A DNA stretch of 13,513 nt from Bacteroides sp. (GCA_019412865.1 DXOJ01000316.1:1-13513); one strand, 5' to 3'; counted from the stretch's first letter, positions 1 to 7,342 are shown. Notes: generated by a model from the sequence alone, not told the origin. Program-made: numbers and translations.

Positions 1-16
1 CATATTGTTTTTTCAT
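1..16 (-). CDS. Possible start of a gene leaving the left edge
   Basis: On the minus strand an ATG at 16-14 is followed by four codons reading MKKQY before the window ends. A good Bacteroidota -7 box lies about 50 bases upstream, which would give a leader near 45 bases. A second ATG at 3-1 in another frame is an alternative start. Too little is visible to name a product. The call rests on the promoter and on the Lys-rich start, which is common for exported proteins. Confidence 0.35.
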
Positions 17-64
17 ACCCGTTTTTTCTGTAAATTCAACATTTGTTTTATCATTCACTATTGA

Positions 65-72
65 CAAATATA
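65..72 (-). promoter_or_regulatory. -7 promoter box for the left-edge gene
   Basis: The minus strand reads TATATTTG, a full match to the Bacteroidota -7 consensus TAnnTTTG. I see no TTTG -33 element at the usual 19-21 base spacing. It points left, away from yecH. Confidence 0.45.
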
Positions 73-139
73 GATGAAATTCGTGAATCGGGCTAATAAA
101 AACAGAAAAATTTGCAGCTATTTATCCCCTAAAATGGGA

Positions 140-160
140 TTGGCGGATATTATCCGCCAA
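140..160 (-). terminator. Perfect hairpin right after yecH
   Basis: The arms TTGGCGGATA (140-149) and TATCCGCCAA (151-160) are perfect inverted repeats separated by one base. The hairpin starts at the base after the yecH stop codon. The next minus-strand bases are not an immediate T run (T-rich stretches come about 25 bases later), so this is either a terminator with a weak tail or an RNA 3'-end-stabilising stem. A protein-binding palindrome is the alternative. Confidence 0.5.
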
Positions 161-394
161 TCAATGCTTGCAAACTTTAGTGATATCTACTGTGAATCCA
201 TCTTCAGCAGGCATAAACTTCCCTTTCATTTTGAGAAATTCGATAAGGGTATCTACATCCATGTTTTCTGCCGAGCAAGTATAAAAACATTGCTGTGAGC
301 CAAACTTCTTAATGATTGCTTCCCGCAATGATGATTCCGAGTAGCTATTTCCTTCCATCATGTGGAGGACTTCATGAGCATGTAATTGTTCCAT
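161..394 (-). CDS. yecH: YecH-family small metal-binding protein (DUF2492)
   Basis: A 77-residue cytoplasmic protein beginning MEQLHAHEVLHMM and containing CFYTCSAENM at 36-45, the pattern of the YecH/DUF2492 family (E. coli YecH is of similar length). Candidate metal ligands are H5, H7, H11, C36, C40, C75 and H77. Its biochemical role is not established as far as I know. An upstream in-frame TTG at 412 would add six residues, but it lies inside the -7 promoter box, so the ATG at 394 is preferred. It sits downstream of the metallophosphoesterase with a 74-base gap and its own promoter, and a hairpin follows directly. A Crp/Fnr-like palindrome upstream suggests activation by that regulator family. 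Confidence 0.85.
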   Translation of the reverse strand: MEQLHAHEVLHMMEGNSYSESSLREAIIKKFGSQQCFYTCSAENMDVDTLIEFLKMKGKFMPAEDGFTVDITKVCKH

Positions 395-409
395 AATCTT
401 TTTTTTCTG

Positions 410-417
410 CAAAGATA
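410..417 (-). promoter_or_regulatory. -7 promoter box of yecH
   Basis: The minus strand reads TATCTTTG, a full TAnnTTTG match, 15 bases before the yecH ATG, so the leader should be only about 8-12 bases. The expected -33 position reads CAGT rather than TTTG. The promoter may therefore depend on an activator bound at the palindrome just upstream. Confidence 0.6.
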
Positions 418-438
418 GGGCAGAGATTACTCAGAAAC

Positions 439-454
439 TGTAACATATGTGACA
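439..454. promoter_or_regulatory. Crp/Fnr-like palindrome upstream of yecH
   Basis: The sequence TGTAACATATGTGACA is symmetric at 14 of 16 positions (TGT-n-ACATATGT-n-ACA). Its centre, between 446 and 447, lies about 40-44 bases upstream of the start site predicted from the -7 box, bracketing the -41.5 position of class II activators. The half-site TGTnAC resembles Crp/Fnr-superfamily sites. The specific regulator is unknown. Confidence 0.45.
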
Positions 455-468
455 AAACTGCATAATAT

Positions 469-1554
469 TCATTGAAAATTGAAAATAACCATTTCACTAT
501 ACGTTCCTATTCTGAAAGGTGGTCCCCAAAGAGATAATCCGGAAGATACATACACGTGACTGTTTCCCCATTGGCGATAACCGTGGCTTTGCTCGAATAT
601 AGATTCGGTCACCCAACTAATAGGCCATATTTGTCCGTGGTGTGTATGCCCGCTGAATTGCAGGTCGATGCCGGCAGCTTCTGTTTCTTCTAAATCAAAA
701 GGTTGATGATCCAATAAAATGATAGGTTTGCTTTTATTGACATTCACCATTAATTCTTGCAGGGAACGACGCTTGCGGTTATGGCGGTCATCACGTCCTA
801 TCAGTTGGATGCCATTAGGAAGTGTGACTACTGAATCGCGCAATAATTGTATTGGAGTGCTTTTTATATATCGGATACTTTCATCGATACCACTAATGTA
901 TTCGTGATTGCCGAGAACCATATAGATACCCATAGGAGCTTTCAAGTCGCCCAATTCTTCCGCCATATTCTCTGTATAAAGAGGTACGACGCTATTATCA
1001 ATCAAGTCGCCACTAATCAGTATCAAGTCGGGATGCTGTGCATTTATCATTTCCACATATTTTTTTAATGCGGCTTTCCCTGTACCATTTCCCAAGTGAA
1101 CATCGCTGATTGCAACGATTTTAATTGCTTGGGGAGTATCTTCATATTGTTTATTGGTTAAAATGCTGACTACATTGGTTTCCGGATGATGATAGTTATA
1201 CACTCCATATCCCAGCAGTCCCAACGTGAACACTAAAGACAGATAGAACCTATATTTGCAGACAACTTTGAATAATTTCAAGATATCAAACAAAAGTAGG
1301 AATAATGCCATGTATAAAGTAAATATCAGCCAACTTGTTCCAATGGTGTACATCGAATGGGAGATAAAGACAGGTATCTCAAGGTTACGAGCCAGCATCG
1401 TGCCGAAAAAGGATAAAGCACATATCCAGAATAAAACGGTCAGGAATATTTTTACTCCGAGAGATTTAACCTTCAGAGCTTGTTTTGCTCTGATAAATAT
1501 GTAGGCATTACCTACCAGATAAAGAGTGATAATAATCAGTAAATATGTAAGCAT
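469..1554 (-). CDS. Membrane-anchored calcineurin-like metallophosphoesterase
   Basis: A 361-residue protein with about four N-terminal hydrophobic segments (roughly 1-22, 33-57, 66-92, 101-118) followed by a metallophosphoesterase domain from about 144. The metal-site motifs are all present: D151-x-H153, G182-D-L-I-D186, G215-N-H-E218, H283 and G302-H-T-H305. The layout matches YkuE/YaeI-type phosphoesterases, which have a membrane anchor and a two-metal hydrolase domain, with phospholipid-like substrates reported for some members. The substrate here cannot be told from sequence. The ATG at 1554 lies about 31 bases below its predicted start site. It is divergent from the copper cluster and upstream of yecH, which has a separate promoter. 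Confidence 0.9.
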   Translation of the reverse strand: MLTYLLIIITLYLVGNAYIFIRAKQALKVKSLGVKIFLTVLFWICALSFFGTMLARNLEIPVFISHSMYTIGTSWLIFTLYMALFLLLFDILKLFKVVCKYRFYLSLVFTLGLLGYGVYNYHHPETNVVSILTNKQYEDTPQAIKIVAISDVHLGNGTGKAALKKYVEMINAQHPDLILISGDLIDNSVVPLYTENMAEELGDLKAPMGIYMVLGNHEYISGIDESIRYIKSTPIQLLRDSVVTLPNGIQLIGRDDRHNRKRRSLQELMVNVNKSKPIILLDHQPFDLEETEAAGIDLQFSGHTHHGQIWPISWVTESIFEQSHGYRQWGNSHVYVSSGLSLWGPPFRIGTYSEMVIFNFQ

Positions 1555-1588
1555 AGTGTTTACTTAAAAATCAGAGGAATTATTGGGG

Positions 1589-1596
1589 CAAAGATA
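1589..1596 (-). promoter_or_regulatory. -7 promoter box of the metallophosphoesterase
   Basis: The minus strand reads TATCTTTG, a full TAnnTTTG match, 34 bases before the ATG. A T-rich tract sits where a -33 element would be, without an exact TTTG. Confidence 0.55.
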
Positions 1597-1734
1597 GGTT
1601 TTATTGTTGAGTAAAAAGAGTTAATAGTGCTGATATGACTCTAAAATAGCCAAATAAAGGAAAGGGAATGGTGTCTGTAACGGATTGATTGAATCTTAAT
1701 TACGAAAAATTATAGGAAAATCTGTTTTTATTCT

Positions 1735-1742
1735 TATCTTTG
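1735..1742 (+). promoter_or_regulatory. -7 promoter box of the metal cluster
   Basis: TATCTTTG matches TAnnTTTG fully and ends only 9 bases before the ATG at 1752, so the transcript should have a leader of about 2-6 bases. No TTTG lies at the -33 distance. The in-frame TTG at 1740-1742 is part of this box and is therefore an unlikely start codon. Confidence 0.55.
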
Positions 1743-1751
1743 TCCTCTGAA

Positions 1752-2150
1752 ATGAAAAGACTAGCCTACATAACAGCACTCATCCTCTCTCTCCTGATTA
1801 TCTATTCAGGAGGCGGAGTCTCTATTGTGCGTTATTGCTGCGCCCGTTGTGAAACGGTGCAGAGCTGTTGTGATACAGGCTGTCCGAAGTGTAAAAAGGC
1901 TCATACTTGTGATTCAAAAAAAGGTTGTAAAGATAAAGGTTGTACAGCTACTATCTATAAGCTCGATTTGATGAAACATGCTACTGAACTGACAACATCT
2001 GCTTTAGTAGTCGATCTTTTGTGTGAGCATTTTTGCTATCTGTTGACTCCGACCTATGCGGATAAACCGGTAGAATATGATAGTCTGACCTCTCCGCCAC
2101 CTCTCTGTTCGAGGCAGAAGCTGGCGTTATATTCCACTTATATTATTTAG
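1752..2150 (+). CDS. Cys-rich exported small protein heading the copper cluster
   Basis: A 132-residue protein with an N-terminal hydrophobic segment (about 4-26) and 13 cysteines. Ten lie between 29 and 64, in motifs YCCARC, SCC, GCPKC, HTC, GC and GC. C91 and C95 form a CxxxC pair, followed by PPPLC at 115-119 and a hydrophobic end. From memory, this recalls the small Bacteroidota proteins called HYC_CC_PP (an HYC-like motif, CC, then PP near the C-terminus), which often sit beside heavy-metal genes. The function is unknown. As first gene of a cluster with a receptor, an HMA protein and CopA, it is a candidate envelope metal binder or sensor (inference). The ATG at 1752 is preferred over TTG at 1740, which falls in the promoter box. 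Confidence 0.75.
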   Translation: MKRLAYITALILSLLIIYSGGGVSIVRYCCARCETVQSCCDTGCPKCKKAHTCDSKKGCKDKGCTATIYKLDLMKHATELTTSALVVDLLCEHFCYLLTPTYADKPVEYDSLTSPPPLCSRQKLALYSTYII

Positions 2151-2175
2151 CCACTATTTCTTTCTTATTTATTCC

Positions 2176-2208
2176 TTTGCTTTCTATTGAATATGAAAGT
2201 AAAGCAAA
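2176..2208. repeat. Inverted repeat between the Cys-rich gene and the receptor
   Basis: TTTGCTTT (2176-2183) and AAAGCAAA (2201-2208) are perfect 8-base inverted arms with a 17-base spacer. An alternative inner pairing is TTTC with GAAA. It is AT-rich with no T run after it, so it would be a weak terminator at best. Confidence 0.4.
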
Positions 2209-2213
2209 ACTGA

Positions 2214-2230
2214 ATGCAACTAAGTTGCAT
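2214..2230. promoter_or_regulatory. Operator-like palindrome before the receptor gene
   Basis: ATGCAAC (2214-2220), TAA, then GTTGCAT (2224-2230) forms a perfect dyad with 7-base arms. It covers roughly -39 to -23 relative to the start site predicted from the box at 2242-2249, so a protein bound here would cover the -33 region. It could also fold as a short RNA hairpin in a read-through transcript. Confidence 0.4.
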
Positions 2231-2241
2231 GAGAAATGAAT

Positions 2242-2249
2242 TAATTTTG
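2242..2249 (+). promoter_or_regulatory. Possible internal -7 box for the receptor gene
   Basis: TAATTTTG matches TAnnTTTG and lies 25 bases before the ATG at 2275, giving a leader near 20 bases. No clear TTTG lies at the -33 position, where the palindrome at 2214-2230 sits. The receptor may thus have its own promoter in addition to the one at 1735. Confidence 0.45.
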
Positions 2250-2274
2250 TATCTCGAAAGTAACTTTAGAAAGA

Positions 2275-4497
2275 ATGAAATATATGATAATAGGACTGTT
2301 CCTGTTATTTGCCGGTAATATATATGCGCAAGTACGGGGAACAGTGAAAGATAGTGCTGGGGAGGCTATTCCGGGTGCAAATGTGTTCTGGATGAATACA
2401 GGACAAGGAGTGACAACTAAGGAAGATGGTAGTTTTTCTATTGTAAAACCTTCCAAAAGCCACATGTTAATAATCAGTTTTATTGGTTTCCAGAATGATA
2501 CCATTCATGTGAGCAGTAAAAATCAGCAGTTGGATATTGTGCTTCGTGATGGAGTGGAATTGAATGAGGTGAATATTGTCACTCGCAAATTAGGAACGAT
2601 GAAATTACGCAGTAGCGTGATGAACGAAGATATGATAAGCAGTGCTGAACTGAGTAGAGCTGCTTGTTGTAATCTGGGTGAAAGTTTTGTGACCAATCCT
2701 TCGGTAGATGTGAGCTATTCTGATGCAGCAACAGGGGCCAAGCAGATTAAATTGTTGGGACTGTCCGGCACTTATGTGCAGATGTTGACGGAAAATATTC
2801 CGAATTATCGTGGAGCGGCTTCTCCTTATGGACTAGGGTATGTCCCGGGTCCGTGGATGCAGAGTATACAAGTTTCCAAAGGAACATCTTCAGTAAAGAA
2901 TGGTTATGAAGCCATCACGGGACAGATTAACGTGGAATTTAAGAAGCCGCAGTTGCCGGAAGCCGACTGGGTATCTGCCAATCTTTTTGCAAGCACTACC
3001 AACCGGTATGAAGCCAATGCAGATGCTACATTGAAACTTTCCAAACGGTGGAGCACTTCTCTGCTGGCGCATTATGAAAATGAGACTAAAGCACATGATG
3101 GTAATGATGACGGATTTGTGGATATTCCTCAAGTAGAGCAGTATAACGTGTGGAACCGATGGACATATATGGGCGACCATTATGTTTTTCAGGCAGGTAT
3201 CAAAGTTCTTTCCGAAACACGTACCAGCGGACAAGCCAATCATGGAGGGGCAATACACTCCGGTGATTTATATAAAGTGGGGATTGATACGGAACGTTAT
3301 GAATTCTTCACCAAGAATGCGTACATATTTAATAAGGAGAAGAATACGAATCTGGCTTTGATTCTTTCCGCTACTTTGCACAATCAGGATGCTACGTATG
3401 GGCGCAAACTGTATAATGTGGATCAAACCAACGTTTATGCTTCGCTGATGTTTGAAACGGAATTTAATCCGCAGAACAGTTTTTCCGCAGGATTAAGCTT
3501 CAATTATGACGCTTACGACCAGCATTATCGTTTGGAGAATAATACGGATAATCCTCTCAAAGCTTTTGAAAAGGAAGCTGTTCCCGGTGCATACGTGCAA
3601 TATACGTTGAACCTGAATGATAAATGGATGGTGATGGCGGGTTTGCGTGGAGACTACAGTAACGAACATGGTTTCTTTGTGACTCCGCGTGCACATCTTA
3701 AATACAATCCGAATGATTATGTGAACTTCCGTCTTTCTGCCGGAAAAGGGTATCGTACCAATCATGTGCTGGCAGAAAACAATTATCTGCTTTCCAGTAG
3801 TCGTAGGGTAGAAATAGCTAAGAATCTGGATATGGAAGAAGCATGGAATTACGGTGCTAGTGTATCTACTTATATTCCTATATTCGGCAAGACGCTGAAT
3901 GTAAATGCGGAATACTATTACACGGATTTCTTGAAACAAGTAATAGTGGATATGGATAGCAACCCTCATGAAGTGGCTTTCTATAATTTGGATGGACGTT
4001 CTTACTCGCATGTATTTCAGGTGGAAGCAAGTTATCCTTTCTTTAAAGGATTTACCTTGACAGGAGCCTACCGACTCACGGATGCAAAAACGACTTACAA
4101 GGGAGTGCGAATGGAGAAACCTCTAACCAGCAAATACAAAGGCTTGCTCACTGCTTCCTACCAGACTCCGCTGGGAATTTGGCAGTTTGATGCAACACTG
4201 CAACTGAATGGTGGAGGTAGGATGCCTACTCCTTATGAATTGGGAGATGGACAGTTGTCTTGGGAACGCCGTTATGGTAGTTTTGAGCAGTTGAGCTTAC
4301 AGGTGACACGTTACTTCCGCCGCTGGTCTATCTATGTAGGAGGCGAGAACCTGACCAATTTCAAACAAAAGAATCCGATTATCGATGCGGCAAATCCTTG
4401 GGGAAGCAACTTTGATTCCACGATGATATGGGGACCGGTACACGGGGCAAAAGGATATATCGGAATACGTTTTAATTTAGCTAGGAATAGTGAGTAA
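2275..4497 (+). CDS. TonB-dependent outer-membrane receptor, metal-cluster type
   Basis: A 740-residue protein with a signal peptide (about 1-18, cleavage after YA), a carboxypeptidase-regulatory-like beta-sandwich (about 20-100), a plug domain (about 105-225) and a 22-strand-type barrel ending in IGIRFNL near the C-terminus. Receptors of this class import ligands across the outer membrane using TonB energy. No SusD partner lies nearby, which argues against glycan uptake. Its place between a Cys-rich protein and an HMA protein plus CopA points to copper or another soft metal, perhaps chelated. The plug carries an adjacent pair C131-C132 in AACCNLGESF, unusual for a mature outer-membrane protein. 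The ligand itself is not shown by the sequence. Confidence 0.88.
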   Translation: MKYMIIGLFLLFAGNIYAQVRGTVKDSAGEAIPGANVFWMNTGQGVTTKEDGSFSIVKPSKSHMLIISFIGFQNDTIHVSSKNQQLDIVLRDGVELNEVNIVTRKLGTMKLRSSVMNEDMISSAELSRAACCNLGESFVTNPSVDVSYSDAATGAKQIKLLGLSGTYVQMLTENIPNYRGAASPYGLGYVPGPWMQSIQVSKGTSSVKNGYEAITGQINVEFKKPQLPEADWVSANLFASTTNRYEANADATLKLSKRWSTSLLAHYENETKAHDGNDDGFVDIPQVEQYNVWNRWTYMGDHYVFQAGIKVLSETRTSGQANHGGAIHSGDLYKVGIDTERYEFFTKNAYIFNKEKNTNLALILSATLHNQDATYGRKLYNVDQTNVYASLMFETEFNPQNSFSAGLSFNYDAYDQHYRLENNTDNPLKAFEKEAVPGAYVQYTLNLNDKWMVMAGLRGDYSNEHGFFVTPRAHLKYNPNDYVNFRLSAGKGYRTNHVLAENNYLLSSSRRVEIAKNLDMEEAWNYGASVSTYIPIFGKTLNVNAEYYYTDFLKQVIVDMDSNPHEVAFYNLDGRSYSHVFQVEASYPFFKGFTLTGAYRLTDAKTTYKGVRMEKPLTSKYKGLLTASYQTPLGIWQFDATLQLNGGGRMPTPYELGDGQLSWERRYGSFEQLSLQVTRYFRRWSIYVGGENLTNFKQKNPIIDAANPWGSNFDSTMIWGPVHGAKGYIGIRFNLARNSE

Positions 4498-4517
4498 AAA
4501 CAGAAGAATAGTGAGTA
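4485..4517. repeat. 12-base direct repeat across the receptor stop codon
   Basis: GAATAGTGAGTA occurs at 4485-4496 and again at 4506-4517, a period of 21 bases. The first copy encodes the last residues and the start of the stop codon; the second lies just downstream. This looks like a small local duplication at the 3' end of the gene. Confidence 0.6.
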
Positions 4518-4570
4518 GCGAAACGATCGCATAGAAAATAAAGAATACTAATTTTAAACTGATAGGAAAA

Positions 4571-4894
4571 ATGAAAACAAAAAGATGGATGGCCACTTGC
4601 GTGGTGGCTCTTTTGAGTGTAGCAGCTGTATTGGCAAAAGATATTCGTGTAGTCGTATTTAAAGTGTCCCAGATGCATTGTGAGAAATGCGAAAAGAAAG
4701 TAAAAGACAATATGCGTTTTGAAAAAGGATTGAAGGATATTGCGACCGAAGTAAAAACTAAATTGGTGACTATCACATATGATGCTGAAAAAACGAATGT
4801 AAAGAACTTGCAAGCAGGATTTAACAAGTTTAATTATGAAGCTGAATTTGTAAAAGAAACAAAGAAAGACGATCAGAAGACTGATAAGAAGTAA
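4571..4894 (+). CDS. Periplasmic HMA-domain metal-binding protein
   Basis: A 107-residue protein with a signal peptide (about 1-22, cleavage after VLA) followed by one heavy-metal-associated domain (about 25-95) with the metal loop M35-H-C-E-K-C40. The C-terminal tail is Lys/Asp-rich and probably disordered. HMA domains bind Cu+ or similar ions through the CxxC pair and pass them to partner proteins. Because this one is predicted to be exported, it would act in the periplasm, on the far side of CopA, unlike cytoplasmic CopZ chaperones. It lies 73 bases after the receptor gene and 97 before copA, with no strong promoter of its own visible. The ATG at 4571 directly precedes a good signal sequence. 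Confidence 0.87.
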   Translation: MKTKRWMATCVVALLSVAAVLAKDIRVVVFKVSQMHCEKCEKKVKDNMRFEKGLKDIATEVKTKLVTITYDAEKTNVKNLQAGFNKFNYEAEFVKETKKDDQKTDKK

Positions 4895-4916
4895 TTGAAC
4901 AAATACCTGTATTAGC

Positions 4917-4932
4917 TTGTTTCTATAAACAA
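4917..4932 (+). other. Short hairpin after the HMA gene
   Basis: TTGTTT (4917-4922) and AAACAA (4927-4932) form a perfect 6-base stem with a CTAT loop. It has no T run and lies next to a longer hairpin. Confidence 0.35.
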
Positions 4933-4935
4933 ACA

Positions 4936-4978
4936 ATGGTTCTTCCCCGACTTCTTTCCGGGAGGAAGGGAAGACCAT
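4936..4978 (+). other. Long hairpin in the copA leader
   Basis: ATGGT-T-CTTCCC (4936-4947) pairs with GGGAAGACCAT (4968-4978), 11 base pairs with one bulged T. Inside, TTCC (4956-4959) and GGAA (4964-4967) pair around a GGGA tetraloop of GNRA form. It ends 13 bases before the copA ATG and has no T run, so it is more likely a leader structure, processing site or read-through control element than a terminator. Confidence 0.5.
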
Positions 4979-4991
4979 AAATAATAATTAT

Positions 4992-7202
4992 ATGGGTAAC
5001 ACAATAAAAAAGGCATTTCCTGTGCTTAATATGCATTGTGCAGGATGTGCCAATAATGTAGAAAAAACAGTGAAAAAATTGCCGGGAGTCATTGAGGCTT
5101 CCGTTAATTTTGCTACCAATACATTGACCGTTTCTTATGAGAAAGACCAGCTGACTCCCGGAGAAATCCGTGCGGCTGTGCTTGCGGCAGGTTATGATCT
5201 GATTGTGGAAGAAGCCCACAAAGAGGAACGCCGGGAAGAGGAGCAGCAGATGCGTTACACTCGTTTGAAGTGGAAAGTGATTGGGGCTTGGATTTTGGTA
5301 GTACCGTTGTTGGTATTTTCCATGATACTGATGCATGTACCATACTCTAATGAGATTCAAATGCTACTTGCTATCCCTGTCATGGTCTTTTTTGGAGGTG
5401 GTTTCTTTACCGGGGCTTGGAAACAGGCTAAACTGGGACGGAGCAATATGGATACACTGGTTGCACTTAGTACTTCCATTGCTTTTCTGTTCAGTCTGTT
5501 CAATACTTTTTTCCCCGAATTTTGGTATGCTCGCGGATTGGAACCGCACGTCTATTATGAGGCTTCTGCAGTGATTATCGCTTTCGTTCTTACCGGAAAA
5601 TTGATGGAGGAGCGTGCTAAAGGCAATACCTCGACTGCTATTCGCAAGTTGATGGGAATGCAGCCTAAAGTTGCCCGGGTTCTGCGCAATGGAGTGGAAG
5701 AGGAGATTTTGATCGAGAACCTCCAGATAGGTGATATGGTTGTTGTACGTCCGGGAGAACAGATACCTGTGGACGGTCAACTCTCCGAAGGCGATTCGTA
5801 TGTTGACGAAAGCATGATTAGTGGTGAACCGGTTCCGGTAGAAAAGAAGAAAGGCGATAAAGTCTTGGCAGGAACGATCAACCAGCGTGGCTCATTTATC
5901 ATACACGCCACACAGGTAGGTAGTGAAACGGTGCTTGCCCGCATCATTTCCATGGTGCAGGAAGCACAGGGTAGCAAAGCTCCCGTGCAACGTATCGTCG
6001 ACCGTATTACTGGAATTTTCGTACCTGTCGTATTGGGTATTGCCATCCTGATATTTGTTTTATGGGTTGCCATCGGTGGTAGTGAATATATCTCTTATGG
6101 TATTCTGTCGGCTGTTTCTGTTCTTGTCATTGCTTGTCCGTGTGCTTTGGGACTTGCTACGCCTACTGCATTGATGGTGGGAATAGGTAAAGCTGCCAGC
6201 CAGCATATTCTGATTAAAGATGCAGTAGCTTTGGAACAAATGCGTAAAGTGGATGTCGTTGTACTGGATAAAACCGGGACATTGACTGAAGGACACCCTA
6301 CTGCTACCGGATGGTTATGGGCACAATCGCAGGAACCTCATTTCAAAGATGTGCTTTTAGCCGCAGAAATGAAATCGGAGCATCCGCTTGCCGGTGCTAT
6401 CGTTTCTGCACTTCAGGATGAAGAGAAAATAAAACCTGCTACGTTGGATAGTTTCGAAAGTATTACGGGAAAAGGAATCAAAGTCTCTTATGAAGGACAT
6501 ACCTACTGGATAGGTAGTCATAAACTCCTAAAAGATTTCAGTGCGACAGTAAATGATGTGATGGCTGAAATGCTGGTTCGCTATGAATCGGATGGCAATG
6601 GTATTATCTACTTTGGACGCGAAAACGAGTTATTGGCTATCATTGCTGTTTCTGACCCGATAAAGGCTACTTCTGCCGAAGCGGTAAAAGAACTGAAACG
6701 TCAAGGTATTGACATCTGTATGTTGACGGGTGACGGGCAGCGGACGGCATTAGCTGTTTCTTCCCGTTTAGGAATTGAACGTTTTGTTGCTGACGCTCTG
6801 CCGGACGATAAGGCCGAATTTGTGCGCGAGCTTCAAATGCAGGGAAAGAAAGTCGCTATGGTAGGAGATGGTATCAATGATTCGCAGGCTCTAGCACTGG
6901 CTGACGTGAGCATTGCCATGGGGAAAGGAACTGATATTGCTATGGACGTAGCTATGGTAACCTTGATGACATCGGATTTATTGCTGCTTCCTAAAGCTTT
7001 TCAGCTGTCAAAGCAGACGGTCAAACTGATTCATCAGAATCTTTTCTGGGCGTTTATTTATAATCTGATCGGGATTCCTATTGCTGCCGGTATCTTATTT
7101 CCATTGAACGGTTTGTTATTGAATCCGATGTTGGCAAGTGCTGCAATGGCCTTCTCCAGTGTGAGTGTAGTGCTCAATTCATTGAGCTTGGGAAGAAAAT
7201 GA
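4992..7202 (+). CDS. copA: Cu+-exporting P1B-type ATPase CopA
   Basis: A 736-residue P1B-ATPase that uses ATP to move Cu+ out of the cytoplasm. In order: one N-terminal HMA domain with M14-H-C-A-G-C19, eight predicted membrane helices, the actuator motif S277-G-E279 (in place of TGE), the ion-path motif C382-P-C384, the phosphorylation motif D426-K-T-G-T430, the nucleotide-domain H464-P465 and the hinge G625-D-G-I-N-D630. The C-terminal helix carries [10 protein letters not shown], the conserved MxxSS-type element of Cu+ pumps. CPC together with this element favours Cu+ (or Ag+) over Zn/Cd. It is the last gene of the plus-strand metal cluster and is followed by a terminator. Length and motifs are complete. 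Confidence 0.97.
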   Translation: MGNTIKKAFPVLNMHCAGCANNVEKTVKKLPGVIEASVNFATNTLTVSYEKDQLTPGEIRAAVLAAGYDLIVEEAHKEERREEEQQMRYTRLKWKVIGAWILVVPLLVFSMILMHVPYSNEIQMLLAIPVMVFFGGGFFTGAWKQAKLGRSNMDTLVALSTSIAFLFSLFNTFFPEFWYARGLEPHVYYEASAVIIAFVLTGKLMEERAKGNTSTAIRKLMGMQPKVARVLRNGVEEEILIENLQIGDMVVVRPGEQIPVDGQLSEGDSYVDESMISGEPVPVEKKKGDKVLAGTINQRGSFIIHATQVGSETVLARIISMVQEAQGSKAPVQRIVDRITGIFVPVVLGIAILIFVLWVAIGGSEYISYGILSAVSVLVIACPCALGLATPTALMVGIGKAASQHILIKDAVALEQMRKVDVVVLDKTGTLTEGHPTATGWLWAQSQEPHFKDVLLAAEMKSEHPLAGAIVSALQDEEKIKPATLDSFESITGKGIKVSYEGHTYWIGSHKLLKDFSATVNDVMAEMLVRYESDGNGIIYFGRENELLAIIAVSDPIKATSAEAVKELKRQGIDICMLTGDGQRTALAVSSRLGIERFVADALPDDKAEFVRELQMQGKKVAMVGDGINDSQALALADVSIAMGKGTDIAMDVAMVTLMTSDLLLLPKAFQLSKQTVKLIHQNLFWAFIYNLIGIPIAAGILFPLNGLLLNPMLASAAMAFSSVSVVLNSLSLGRK

Positions 7203-7244
7203 GTAAGCGACTGTAAAAAGAAAACAAACTGTAAGTAAATAATA

Positions 7245-7296
7245 AACGGTGAATACTTTGCGGATCATGCGCAATTTGTTCACCGTTCGTTTTTTT
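7245..7296 (+). terminator. Rho-independent terminator of the copper cluster
   Basis: AACGGTGAA (7245-7253) pairs with TTCACCGTT (7279-7287), a perfect 9-base stem, followed by CG and seven T residues (7290-7296). Nested inside is a 5-base stem, TTGCG (7258-7262) with CGCAA (7270-7274). The minus-strand tail reads TATTATTTA, so it may also end the convergent AraC-type transcript. Confidence 0.85.
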
Positions 7297-7342
7297 GTAA
7301 TTCGTTGTTTATAATTTTATCCTCTATCGCTCTTCATAAGAA

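Noticed and set aside
395..412. TTG start adding six residues to YecH
   Set aside because: The TTG is part of the -7 box TATCTTTG, and the ATG at 394 fits the family N-terminus.
1618..1643. AGAGT/ACTCT inverted arms in the divergent intergenic region
   Set aside because: Five-base arms with a 16-base spacer are expected by chance in AT-rich DNA.
1740..1751. TTG start adding four residues to the Cys-rich protein
   Set aside because: It lies in the promoter box; the ATG at 1752 begins a normal signal-like sequence.
4477..4978. Two long minus-strand open frames opposite the HMA gene
   Set aside because: They are antisense to a protein with a clear signal peptide and CxxC motif, and their translations are Phe/Ser-rich without domain features.
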